DNA from: Helicobacter sp. MIT 11-5569 | GTDB lineage: Bacteria; Campylobacterota; Campylobacteria; Campylobacterales; Helicobacteraceae | Reading direction: 5' to 3' | Assembly (NCBI RefSeq): GCF_000765695.2 | Contig: NZ_JRPB02000009.1 | Location: 1 to 64,000, forward strand | DNA length: 64,000 nucleotides | Part shown: piece after piece, positions 8,708 to 17,517 of the stretch | How positions within the stretch are numbered: position 1 is the stretch's first letter | Layout: every line of letters starts with the position of its first letter | The notes under the pieces: generated by a model | Told to the model about the DNA's origin: nothing | The model's input: the letters and a program-made list of their open reading frames with translations, nothing else | The model's database searches: none | Made by a program: the position numbers and the translations under genes

Positions 8708-9286
8708 ATGGATTATTTTATGCATGAAAGTGCCGTGATTGATACAAATGTGCAAATTGGCAAAGGTTGTAAGATTTGGCATTTTAGTCATATTCTAAGT
8801 GGAAGCGTGATTGGGGAGAATTGCTCATTTGGGCAAAATTGTGTCGTGGGTCCTAATGTGCGTGTTGGCAGTGGATGTAAAGTGCAAAATAATGTTAGTA
8901 TTTATGAGGGAGTGGAGCTAGAAAATGATGTGTTTTTGGGTCCTTCTATGGTTTTTACAAATGTGAATAATCCGCGCGCTTTTATTAATCGTAGGGAGGA
9001 ATTTAGAAAGACTTTGCTAAAAAAAGGCGCATCTATTGGCGCAAATGTAACGATTGTTTGTGGTGTTAGTATTGGAGAATACGCGTTTGTAGGTGCTGGG
9101 AGTGTTGTCGTGCGTGATGTGCCTAGCTATGCGCTAATGGTTGGAGTTCCTGCAAGGCAGATTGGCTGGGTGGATAAGGCGGGATTGCGCTTAGAATTTG
9201 ATAGCAAAGGAATCGCTATTGATAGTTATGATAAAACGCGCTATCGTTTGGTAGAAGAAAGATTGGAGGTTATATATGAAAATTGA
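8708..9286 (+). CDS. wbpD: UDP-3-amino-uronate N-acetyltransferase (WbpD-like)
   Basis: Left-handed beta-helix acetyltransferase of 192 aa with hexapeptide repeats across almost the whole chain ('[20 protein letters not shown]'). The WbpD/WlbB-type stretch '[16 protein letters not shown]' is present, as is the '[10 protein letters not shown]' end. It acetylates the 3-amino group of UDP-GlcNAc3N-uronate using acetyl-CoA (family knowledge). It lies 5 bp after the formyltransferase gene, which could compete for the same amine. ATG 8720 is an alternative start. Confidence 0.88.
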   Translation: MDYFMHESAVIDTNVQIGKGCKIWHFSHILSGSVIGENCSFGQNCVVGPNVRVGSGCKVQNNVSIYEGVELENDVFLGPSMVFTNVNNPRAFINRREEFRKTLLKKGASIGANVTIVCGVSIGEYAFVGAGSVVVRDVPSYALMVGVPARQIGWVDKAGLRLEFDSKGIAIDSYDKTRYRLVEERLEVIYEN

Positions 9287-10376
9287 TTTTGCAAATTTAA
9301 AAAAAGCGCATTTAGAGCATAAAGCAGAGGTTGAAGAAGCAGTTTTAAGAATTTGTCGCAATGCAAATTATATTATGGGAGATGAGGTGGAATCCTTAGA
9401 GCAAGAATTGGCAGAATTTACAAATAGTAAATATGCAATTACTTGCTCAAGCGGAAGTTCCGCGTTATTGCTTGCTTTAATGGCTTTGGATTTAAAAGCG
9501 GGCGATGAAGTGATTACGACACCTTTTACTTTTATCGCAACTGCGGAGATGATTGCGCTTTTGGGGATTAAGCCCGTTTTTGTGGATATATCTTTGGAAG
9601 ATTATAATTTGGATTGTGATTTGGTTAAAAACGCAATTACTCCCAAAACAAAGGCGATTTTAGCAGTTAGCCTTTATGGGCAACCACCGAATATAGAAAA
9701 ACTTGAGCAAATTTGCAAAAAAGAGAATCTGAAGTTAATTATTGATGGTGCGCAAAGTTTTGGTTCAGAATTTCATCAAAAGAAAGATTCTAGTCTTGGC
9801 ACGATTGCTACGACAAGTTTTTTCCCTGCTAAACCTTTGGGTTGTTATGGTGATGGAGGAGCAGTTTTTACGCAAGAAGAAAGCTTGGCTAAAAAGATTG
9901 CAAGTTTGCGATTACATGGACAAAAAGTAAGATATATTCATCAATATATTGGAATTGGAGGAAGATTAGACGCAATACAAGCGGCGATTTTGAGGATAAA
10001 GCTTAGAAGTTTTGCGCAAGATATTGCGCGTAGAAATCAAGTTGCTAAAACTTATGATAAATATTTAAGGGGGTCAAATGTGATTCTTCCAAAAGTGTTA
10101 GAGGGTAGAAAAAGTGTGTTTGCACAATACACGATTCGCACGCAAAAAAGGGAAGCTTTGCAAGAGAAGTTAAAACAAAATGGAATCCCAAGCGCGATTC
10201 ATTACCCACTTGGTTTGCATTTGCAAGAATGCTTTGCAAATTTGGGCTACAAAAAAGGTGATTTTCCAAATACGGAATTAGCAAGTGCAGAAGTCTTAAG
10301 CTTGCCGATGAATCCATATTTAAGTGAATCAGAGATAAAGACAATCGCGCAAGTGATTTTAGATAAAGGAGAATAA
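9276..10376 (+). CDS. wbpE: PLP sugar aminotransferase (WbpE-like, DegT family)
   Basis: DegT/DnrJ/EryC1 aminotransferase of 366 aa. It has '[12 protein letters not shown]' for cofactor phosphate binding, '[12 protein letters not shown]' with the PLP-contacting Asp, and the Schiff-base Lys in '[14 protein letters not shown]'. WbpE converts the 3-keto product of WbpB into the 3-amino-uronate. It overlaps the acetyltransferase by 11 bp, so both are probably made together. Confidence 0.88.
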   Translation: MKIDFANLKKAHLEHKAEVEEAVLRICRNANYIMGDEVESLEQELAEFTNSKYAITCSSGSSALLLALMALDLKAGDEVITTPFTFIATAEMIALLGIKPVFVDISLEDYNLDCDLVKNAITPKTKAILAVSLYGQPPNIEKLEQICKKENLKLIIDGAQSFGSEFHQKKDSSLGTIATTSFFPAKPLGCYGDGGAVFTQEESLAKKIASLRLHGQKVRYIHQYIGIGGRLDAIQAAILRIKLRSFAQDIARRNQVAKTYDKYLRGSNVILPKVLEGRKSVFAQYTIRTQKREALQEKLKQNGIPSAIHYPLGLHLQECFANLGYKKGDFPNTELASAEVLSLPMNPYLSESEIKTIAQVILDKGE

Positions 10377-10377
10377 A

Positions 10378-11797
10378 ATGGCAAAAGTATTGATTTATGG
10401 ATTTGGTTGGAGTGGGCAGAGTATGCTTGAATTATGCTCAAAATTGGGCTTTGAATGTAGGGTTGTTGATGATGGAATCAACCTTGCATTTACACAAGAC
10501 GATACTTATATGGATTCTAAAGATATTGCTTCTGTGAATTTTGATATTTATTTTATCTGCTGTGTGCAAAAGGAAATGCGTGATACGATTTTTCAAAAAC
10601 TTCAATGTTTGAATCTTCCAAAAAACAAAATCAAGTTTATCCAAACTTATGCTTATAAGAATAAGATGAGTTTTTTGTTGCAAGAGTATTTTTCAAATTT
10701 AGAACAAATATTGCAAGAATGGTTGCAAGAACCACAAGATATGCCGAATTTTCATAAGAAAATACAAGCAATGCAAGAGCATTATTTTAAAACAAAAGCT
10801 GTTAACTCTCAAAGTTTATTAGAATGGAGAAGTAAGATTGATGCATTAATTCCCAATCAAAATGTATTTTCTAAGATTTATTTAAGTGCTCTTGTTAAAC
10901 CTAGTCATATTTCTTATCCGGGTTTTAGTGTGGGAATTTCATTTGATAAAACAGAAGATAAAGATTTTTATTTTGTTAAAAAAATTGATTTTGAAGCTAT
11001 CAAGGATCGTCCTAAAAATGTGAAATTAATTGCTTGTTTTGGGAATAGTGCTTTAAGGGTAGAATATTTGCCTTATGAAGAGAGTATCACTGCGTTTTTG
11101 CAAAAAGAAGTTGGGGATTCTTATATTGTTTTAAATTTTGGCGTTACAGGTTATACGGTTTATGAACAGCTTATGCTTTATAATGCTTTATGTTTTGAGC
11201 TAAAACCCGAGCTTGTTATTAGTTTCTTTTTGGGGACGGATTTTCGTTCAGGCTTAATTGATTGTGATGTTTTAGTTAAAAGACATAAGATTCTTTATGG
11301 CACTTGGTGGGCAGAAGGAGATTATAAAAAGACTTCTCAAAGTGAAATGCCTTTACTCTTTGAAATGGGAAAAGTAGTCAATACAAATATTTCCTTTAAT
11401 GCTATTAATGCGGCTATGAAAATGCGATTAGAGCAATTTAAGTCTATTGTCTGCGGGGGGGGGGGGCAAATTTGTCGCCTTTATCCAGCCTTTACTGCCT
11501 TGCAAGTTAAAGTGGAGCGAAGAAGAAAAAGCTATGCGGCATAAAGAAATAGAGGTTTTAAATCACGCAGTTGCTTACCAAAATGCAATGATTTCACAAA
11601 TACCTGATATTATAAAAGGATTCAAAAAAGAAGTGCAAGATTTAGATTATATTTTTGATTTAAATGAAATCATTGCAGAGAGCAAAGAATCGCTTTTTAC
11701 GCATTATTGGATTCATTGCAATGCAAAAGGTAATGCTATGATTGCCAAAAAAGTATTTGCAACTTTAAAAAACAAAGGAATGATAAAAAGTGTGTAG
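10378..11797 (+). CDS. Rossmann-like/SGNH-hydrolase-like protein, phase-variable, OFF here
   Basis: The first ~100 residues resemble a nucleotide-binding domain ('VLIYGFGWSGQSM'). From about residue 215 an SGNH-like domain follows: 'ACFGNSALRVEY' (GNS in place of GDS), 'NFGVTGYTVYEQ', 'FFLGTDFRSG'. Past the G12 tract lies a terminal 'FTHYWIHCNAKGNAMIA' with the likely catalytic His. With 12 G the frame ends at 11544 (388 aa, no terminal block). With 11 G it joins as C-G-G-G-G-K-F-V-A and runs to 11797 (472 aa). It may be an O-acyl esterase or transferase of the glycan (inference). Confidence 0.75.
11455..11466 (+). repeat. G12 tract (out of frame; 11 G would be ON)
   Basis: Twelve G preceded by CTGC and followed by CAAATTTGTCGCC. 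One fewer G fuses the two SGNH halves; the present length replaces the C-terminus with ~26 unrelated residues. Confidence 0.85.
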
Positions 11798-13511
11798 TAT
11801 TTGTGGGGGGAATTATCCCTTAGAAATTATCCAAAAAGCATCACAAGCGATGGTGCATAGGGGACCTGATTTTAGCGGAAGTTTTAGTGATGGAATCTTT
11901 TCTTTAGCACATAATCGTTTGAGCATTATTGATTTAGATTTAAAAGCAAATCAGCCTTTTACTTCTCCTTATTGTCCGCATTTAAAGCTTGTTTTTAATG
12001 GAGAAATTTATAATTATTTAGAGTTAAAAGCGGAGCTAGAAGCATTAGGGATTCCGTTTTTTACCCATAGCGATACGGAAGTTTTACTACATGCTTTTGT
12101 GGCTTGGCAAGAAAAATGTGTGCATAAATTTAATGGTGATTTTGCTTTTGTGATTTATGACGAGAGAGATTCATCGTTATTTTTGGCTAGAGATAGGCTA
12201 GGAAATAAGCCTTTGTTTTATCAATTCCATGGAGATAAGATTCTTTTTGCTTCAGAAATTAAGGCGTTTTTGGCGATAAAAGATTCTCCTTTTGATTTAG
12301 AAGAAGTTTCTAAATGGCTGCTTTTTAGCAATGGAAGTGAGAATCGCACAATCTATCAAGATATTTTTTCTTTTCCTAAAGCGCATTTTGCCAAATTTAA
12401 ATTAGGTGGTAAATTAGGTGATAAGTCTTTAAGATTCCAAAAATATTGGGAATTTGAACCAAACTTTGAAGAAATCAATTACTTAACTTATGATAATAAA
12501 AGTTTTCAAAAGATTATGGAGGAGTTAGAATTTTTGCTCTTTGATGCTACAAAATTGCGTTTGCGCTCTGATGTGCCTATGGCTCTTTGCGTTTCTGGGG
12601 GAATAGATAGCTCTATTTTGGCGCATTTGATTCAAAAAGTGGGGGTGAATTGTCGTTATTTTGCTTTAAATTTCAAAGATAATGCACAAGGCGATGAAAG
12701 CGTGTATGCAAGAGAACTTCAAAAGGATTTAAACCAAAAAATAGAATTTATTAACCCAAGTTTAGATTCTATCAAAGAAGATTTTAAAGCACTTTGTTAT
12801 ACTCAAGATGAGGTTTTTCGTAGCCTTTCTATTTATTCACAATATTTGCTTTTTGCTTCTATTGCACCATATTGCAAAGTAAGTCTTGGAGGGCAAGGCG
12901 CAGATGAGCTTTTTGGTGGATATTATCACCATGTTGGGAGATATATTTTTGATGTTTTTAGAGAGTTTGAAGAACGTTTAAAAATCTATGGAAATAGTGC
13001 ATTTGGTGAATATAATTTTGGGCTTAAATGCTCTTTGAAAAAGGATTTAAAGCTTCAATTATTCGCACAAGATAATGCTAAGGAAATAGAGAAATTAGAA
13101 AAGTTGGGATTCCCTATTCCACCTTTAGATAATTTGTTAAAAAGATTCCAACCTGATTTTACGCAAGGGCTTTGGCTAGATACAATAGCGTTTAATCTGC
13201 CAAATCTCCTGCGCTATGAAGACCGCAATGCAATGGTGTTTGGGATTGAGAATCGCACGCCTTTTACGGATTTTCGCGTTGTGGAATTTGCCTTTAAAAT
13301 CGCAAAATCTTGCAAAGTGCAAAAAGGATATAGCAAGTTTATTTTACGCATGCTTTTAGAGAAGCTAGGAAGCAAAGGGTTAGCATGGAGGAAAGATAAG
13401 ATAGGTTTTAGTGCGCCCGAGTTTTGTCTAATGCAAACTTTAGGATATAATGCGACTTCGCTTTTTGATATTCGTTTAGCAATTTTTGAGGTTTTAAAGG
13501 CAAGAAAATGA
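11790..13511 (+). CDS. Asparagine-synthetase-type amidotransferase (AsnB/WbpS-like)
   Basis: 573 aa. The N-terminal class II glutaminase domain begins 'MCSICGG', with Cys2 as nucleophile after Met removal, then 'HRGPD', 'HNRLSIID' and 'FNGEIYN'. The synthetase domain has the PP-loop 'CVSGGIDSSI' and 'LGGQGADELFGGY'. The start is GTG 11790, overlapping the SGNH gene by 8 bp. Within a polysaccharide locus this family usually amidates a sugar carboxyl group (WbpS-like), so it probably makes a uronamide, though real asparagine synthesis cannot be excluded. Confidence 0.85.
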   Translation: MCSICGGNYPLEIIQKASQAMVHRGPDFSGSFSDGIFSLAHNRLSIIDLDLKANQPFTSPYCPHLKLVFNGEIYNYLELKAELEALGIPFFTHSDTEVLLHAFVAWQEKCVHKFNGDFAFVIYDERDSSLFLARDRLGNKPLFYQFHGDKILFASEIKAFLAIKDSPFDLEEVSKWLLFSNGSENRTIYQDIFSFPKAHFAKFKLGGKLGDKSLRFQKYWEFEPNFEEINYLTYDNKSFQKIMEELEFLLFDATKLRLRSDVPMALCVSGGIDSSILAHLIQKVGVNCRYFALNFKDNAQGDESVYARELQKDLNQKIEFINPSLDSIKEDFKALCYTQDEVFRSLSIYSQYLLFASIAPYCKVSLGGQGADELFGGYYHHVGRYIFDVFREFEERLKIYGNSAFGEYNFGLKCSLKKDLKLQLFAQDNAKEIEKLEKLGFPIPPLDNLLKRFQPDFTQGLWLDTIAFNLPNLLRYEDRNAMVFGIENRTPFTDFRVVEFAFKIAKSCKVQKGYSKFILRMLLEKLGSKGLAWRKDKIGFSAPEFCLMQTLGYNATSLFDIRLAIFEVLKARK

Positions 13512-14596
13512 TTTGGATTGATGTGGCAACACCAAAATATGCAATGTTTTTTACAATTATGATTAAAGAGTTGCAAGCAAGAGGTTATGAGATTCTTGTT
13601 ACAACGCGTTATGCGCCCCATTATACAGAAGCAAAAGAAATTTTAGAATTACACAAGATTCCACATATTGTGCTTGGGGAATATGGGGGAGCGACACTTT
13701 TAGAGAAATTTGAAGCAAGAATCTTTCGCCAAAAAGAAATTTTGGATTTATTTAGAGTGCGTGGAGTGCCAAAGGTGCTAATTTGTGGTGCTGTGGTGGA
13801 TAGCGTGCAGGTTAGCTTTGGGGTTGGGATTCCGGTTGTTAATATTTATGATACGCCTGCATTTGCTAAGCCCGGAGATGAGAAATGTCCTAATGAACTT
13901 ACCGCAGTAGCGCGCCTTACACTTCCTTTTTCTAAACTCTTTTTTTATCCTTTTATACTTCCTAAAGAGCTTATGTTGCGCTTTGCATTAGATGAAAACC
14001 AAATTGTTCCTTATCCTTTTATTGATGTGGCATTGTGGATAAATGCTATCAAAAAAGATTCTAAAAATGATTTTAGAATCCGCTATGGCTTAGATAGTAA
14101 TAAACCTACGATTCTTGTGCGTGAGGAAGAATATAAAGCACACTATGTCAAAGAAAAAGTGCCAACAATCTATGAGGTGATTCCACTTTTAAAACAAGAA
14201 ATTAATGCGAATATTGTAATTATGCCAAGATATGAAAAAGATAGGTTAAAACGTGATTTTGGGGAAGTCGCAACAATTTTAGAAGAAAAATTAAAACCAG
14301 AAGAATTTTATCCCTTTATTGACTTATTTATCGGCGGTGGTGGGACGATGAATTTAGAAGCAGTTTGCTATGGGATTCCGACAATTTCAACGCGTTCTAT
14401 TTGGTTGGTCCATGACCAATATTTAATCAAAAACCAATTAATGTTTTGGACGCAAGATTGCAAGGAGATTTTAGAAATTGCTAAAAAAATGCTAGGCAAA
14501 AAAATAGAATCGCAAAGCTATTTTGTGCAAGGAGAATGTAATTTTAATGCCATTATTGACAAAATAGAATCCCAAATTTTAAAGGAGGCAAAATAA
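13508..14596 (+). CDS. DUF354-family glycan protein
   Basis: 362 aa, GT-B-like protein of the DUF354 family, judged from the N-terminal 'IWIDVATPKYAMFFTIMIKEL' and the 'FIGGGGTMNLEAVCYGIPTIS' block near the C-terminus. Relatives occur in archaeal and bacterial polysaccharide loci next to Gfo/Idh and DegT genes. It may be a sugar transferase or epimerase-like enzyme; the reaction is not established. It overlaps asnB by 4 bp and the next gene by 1 bp. Confidence 0.75.
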   Translation: MIWIDVATPKYAMFFTIMIKELQARGYEILVTTRYAPHYTEAKEILELHKIPHIVLGEYGGATLLEKFEARIFRQKEILDLFRVRGVPKVLICGAVVDSVQVSFGVGIPVVNIYDTPAFAKPGDEKCPNELTAVARLTLPFSKLFFYPFILPKELMLRFALDENQIVPYPFIDVALWINAIKKDSKNDFRIRYGLDSNKPTILVREEEYKAHYVKEKVPTIYEVIPLLKQEINANIVIMPRYEKDRLKRDFGEVATILEEKLKPEEFYPFIDLFIGGGGTMNLEAVCYGIPTISTRSIWLVHDQYLIKNQLMFWTQDCKEILEIAKKMLGKKIESQSYFVQGECNFNAIIDKIESQILKEAK

Positions 14597-15663
14597 TGTT
14601 AGGTGTGGCATTGCTTGGTTGCGGGAGAATCGCAGTGCGTCATGCGCAATTATTAAGTAGCGGTGAAATTGCGGGGGCAAAACTTGTAAGCGTGTGTGAT
14701 ATTGACAAAACAAGAGCAGAATCTTTTGGTAGTAAATATCAAGTGCCTTATTTTACGGATTTAGATTCTATGATGAAGGCTTGTGGAGCGCAGATTGATT
14801 TGGTTGCGATTCTAACTCCTAGCGGAATGCACGCTAAAAACACTTTAGAAGTCGCACCTTATAAAAAACATATTATTGTAGAAAAACCAATGGCTTTGAC
14901 ACTAGATGATGCAGATAAGATGATAGAATCCTGCAATAAAAACGGGATTCGCCTATTTGTTGTGAAGCAAAATCGTTATAATTTGCCGGTGCAAAAACTG
15001 CGCGAAGCACTAGAAGTTGGGAGATTTGGCAAGCTTGTAATGGGAAGTGTGCGCGTGCGTTGGTGTCGAGATAATGCGTATTACAAACAAGATTCTTGGC
15101 GTGGGACTTGGGCGCAAGATGGCGGAGTTTTTACCAATCAAGCAAGTCATCATATTGATTTGCTTGAGTGGATGTTAGGCGATGTGGAAAGCGTCTTTGC
15201 CAAAAGTCGCACAGCTTTAAGCGATATAGAAACTGAAGATACAGGAGTAGCGGTTTTGAGATTTAAAAATGGTGCTTTAGGTGTCATTGAAGCTACGACT
15301 GCTACGCGTCCAAAGGATTTAGAGGGGAGCATTTCAATCTTAGGAGAATTTGGGAGTGTGGAGATTGGCGGATTTGCTGTGAATGAAATTAGACATTGGA
15401 ATTTTACTAACACAATAGAATCCGATAAAGAAGTTATGGAAAAATACTCTGTCAATCCTCCTAATGTGTATGGTTTTGGGCATAAAGAATATTATTTACA
15501 TGTGGTGGATTCTATTCAAAATGGCACTAAGGCTTTAGTAGATGGGTTAGAAGGGCGCAAAAGTTTAGAGCTAATTATCGCAATGTATGAATCCATAGAA
15601 ACAGGCAAAGAAGTCTTTTTACGATTCCAACCACAAAAATGCAAGCTAGGACATAAAGAATGA
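14596..15663 (+). CDS. Gfo/Idh/MocA oxidoreductase, second copy
   Basis: 355-aa NAD-dependent sugar dehydrogenase. Rossmann motif 'VALLGCGRIAVRHA', 'VEKPMALT' with the catalytic Lys, 'GGVFTNQASHHIDLL' in the substrate domain. It is only distantly like the gene at 7049 and is longer. With the aminotransferase at 17508 it could build a second amino sugar. TAATG overlap with the preceding gene. Confidence 0.85.
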   Translation: MLGVALLGCGRIAVRHAQLLSSGEIAGAKLVSVCDIDKTRAESFGSKYQVPYFTDLDSMMKACGAQIDLVAILTPSGMHAKNTLEVAPYKKHIIVEKPMALTLDDADKMIESCNKNGIRLFVVKQNRYNLPVQKLREALEVGRFGKLVMGSVRVRWCRDNAYYKQDSWRGTWAQDGGVFTNQASHHIDLLEWMLGDVESVFAKSRTALSDIETEDTGVAVLRFKNGALGVIEATTATRPKDLEGSISILGEFGSVEIGGFAVNEIRHWNFTNTIESDKEVMEKYSVNPPNVYGFGHKEYYLHVVDSIQNGTKALVDGLEGRKSLELIIAMYESIETGKEVFLRFQPQKCKLGHKE

Positions 15664-16404
15664 AAAAAATTATTTTTTTGGGCGGCAAAGAGCTTGGCGC
15701 AAAATGTTTAGAAGAATTGTTTTATCAACAAGAAAAATTAGATTATCAAATCTTAGCAGTTGGTGCAGCACCTAGAGGTGATGCGATTAGAAAGTTTTGT
15801 CAAACTAAGCAAATTAAAATCTTAGATAATATTAATGAATTGTTAGAATTGGAATTTGAACTTTTATTAAGTGTGCAATATCACGAGGTATTGCCATTGT
15901 CTCTTCTGAAATGCGCACAAGAAATTGCACTGAATTTGCATTTAGCACCTTTACCAGAATATAGAGGGTGCAATCAATTCTCATTTGCTATTTTTAATGA
16001 AGATAAAGAGTTTGGAGTGAGTATTCATAAAATGGAAGCTAAGGTGGATAATGGCGATATAGCCTTTCAAACGCGTTTTTTTATCCCTAAAGATTGCTTT
16101 GTAGATGAGTTAGTGGAGTTGGCTAATGCTCACGCTTTTGCGCTCTTTTGCGATTCTTTACCTAAAATATTAAGTGGAGAATATTCTCTTATTCCTCAAG
16201 ATTCTATTATTGCTAGCAGACGAGAATTTCACACAAGAGCAGAGATTGAGAATTTGAAATGTATTTCTTTGCTATCCTGCGGGGGGGGGGGCTTTAATTG
16301 AAAAAATTATCCGCTCCACAGCAATGCCCGGATTTGAACCACCCTATTGTATCATTAGAGGAAGGAAGTTTTACTTCGTTCAAGCAGATAAAAAGCAAGA
16401 TTAG
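15660..16404 (+). CDS. Second sugar N-formyltransferase, phase-variable, truncated here
   Basis: Formyltransferase-fold protein with catalytic N and H in 'ALNLHLAPLPEYRG' and D in 'MEAKVDNGDIA'. As read, 11 G give a 213-aa protein ending C-G-G-G-G-F-N at 16301. With 10 G the frame continues as 'ALIEKIIRSTAMPGFEPPY' and ends at TAG 16402-16404 (247 aa). The continuation looks like the normal C-terminal end of this family ('PGFEP'), so 10 G is taken as ON. The catalytic core precedes the tract, so the short form might keep some activity. Confidence 0.8.
16281..16291 (+). repeat. G11 tract (10 G would be full length)
   Basis: Eleven G after CTGC. Tract length moves the formyltransferase stop from 16299-16301 to 16402-16404, the latter only 10 bases before the next start codon. 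Confidence 0.87.
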
Positions 16405-16414
16405 AGATGTAAAA

Positions 16415-16834
16415 ATGGGAGTTAATGTGGCAGTAGTAGAGCCTTGCAATCTTTATGAATGTGAGCTTGGCGATGAAGTTTTTGTCGGTCCTTTTGTAGA
16501 GATTCAAAGTCATGTGAAAATTGGCGCAAAAAGTAGAATCCAAAGTCATAGCTTCATTTGTTCGCTTGTGGAGATTGGAGAATCTTGCTTTATTGGGCAT
16601 GGAGTTATGTTTATTAATGATTTGTTTCAAGAGGGCAAACCTGCGGGTGGAGATTGGAGCAAATATAAACACACTAAAATCGGGAATAATGTCAGCATTG
16701 GTTCTAATGCTACGATTTTGCCTGTTGAAATTTGTGATGGTGTAGTGATTGGTGCGGGAAGTGTTGTTACAAAAAATATTATAAAACAAGGAATTTATGC
16801 GGGGAATCCGGCGCAATTTATAAGGGAGCTTTAA
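16415..16834 (+). CDS. Hexapeptide-repeat N-acetyltransferase
   Basis: Left-handed beta-helix acyltransferase, 139 aa from ATG 16415. The frame also opens upstream to a TTG at 16298. That region, however, is the out-of-frame translation of the formyltransferase tail, so the later start is preferred. Hexapeptide repeats are seen in 'CELGDEVFVGPFVEIQSHV' and 'IGNNVSIGSNATI', and the end 'YAGNPAQFIREL' is typical. It is WbpD-like but shorter. It probably acetylates the amino group made by the DegT enzyme at 17508. Confidence 0.8.
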   Translation: MGVNVAVVEPCNLYECELGDEVFVGPFVEIQSHVKIGAKSRIQSHSFICSLVEIGESCFIGHGVMFINDLFQEGKPAGGDWSKYKHTKIGNNVSIGSNATILPVEICDGVVIGAGSVVTKNIIKQGIYAGNPAQFIREL

Positions 16835-17517
16835 TGGAGTTTGAAAAGATTGTAGAGATTGTGGAATCTAGGCGCGAAGTGCTTAAAAATACAGAAGCAC
16901 AGATTGAGGTTGTGGATTATGGTGCTGGAAGTCCGCAAGATAAACGCACAAAAGAGGAAATGGAAAAGGGCGTAGTGTGTGAGGTTTCATTGCATAATTT
17001 AGCAAAAATTGGGGTAAAGAAAGAAAAAGCACGAGAAATTTTTGAGATTTTTAAAGCATTAAAACCAAAAGTAATTTTAGAGCTTGGCACTTGCTGTGGA
17101 TTTTCTTCTAGTTATATGAGTTATTTTGCGCAAGATTCTAAAATTTATACTATTGAGGGAAGCAAGAGTGTTGCAGAGATTGCAAAAGAGAATCATAGAG
17201 AATTTGGTCTCAAAAATATAGAAGTTTCGGTAGGAAGATTTGATAGCGTTTTGCCAAATTTGCTAGATAAAATCAAGCCGATTGATTTTGCTTTTATTGA
17301 TGGACATCATGATAAAAAAGCAACACTAGCTTATTTTAAACAAATCTCACCTTTTATGTGCAGGGGGGGGGTTATGTTATTTGATGATATTGCTTGGAGC
17401 GTTGGAATGCAAGAGGCTTGGGTGGAGATTACGAGAGAAATTATGGAATCTAAAAGCTATAAAGAACCTTCTGTTGCGGGTTGTGATGCTTGGAAGATGG
17501 GTGTTGTATGGCTATAA
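16834..17517 (+). CDS. SAM-dependent methyltransferase, phase-variable
   Basis: 227-aa class I methyltransferase of the macrocin-O-methyltransferase/CmcI-like kind. It has the SAM site 'ILELGTCCGFSSSYM', acidic 'IYTIEGSKSV' and metal/catalytic 'FAFIDGHHDKKA'. A G9 tract at about residues 177-179 (R-G-G-V) is in frame. The start overlaps the previous stop (TAATG). Substrate is probably a sugar hydroxyl (inference). Confidence 0.82.
   Translation: MEFEKIVEIVESRREVLKNTEAQIEVVDYGAGSPQDKRTKEEMEKGVVCEVSLHNLAKIGVKKEKAREIFEIFKALKPKVILELGTCCGFSSSYMSYFAQDSKIYTIEGSKSVAEIAKENHREFGLKNIEVSVGRFDSVLPNLLDKIKPIDFAFIDGHHDKKATLAYFKQISPFMCRGGVMLFDDIAWSVGMQEAWVEITREIMESKSYKEPSVAGCDAWKMGVVWL
17363..17371 (+). repeat. 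G9 tract (in frame)
   Basis: Nine G read R-G-G-V in the methyltransferase. Slippage would remove the last ~50 residues, so it can switch the gene. Confidence 0.88.

Noticed and set aside
11447-11797. Separate small gene after the G12 tract
   Set aside because: Its TTG start lacks a ribosome site and its sequence completes the SGNH domain of the preceding frame.
11805-11812. Short G run near the asnB start as a phase switch
   Set aside because: Only six G, too short for likely slippage.
16298-16414. N-terminal extension of the acetyltransferase from TTG
   Set aside because: These codons are the out-of-frame reading of the formyltransferase tail; the acetyltransferase fold begins after ATG 16415.
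16355-16816. 153-codon minus-strand open frame
   Set aside because: Antisense to the acetyltransferase, with no family features or ribosome site.
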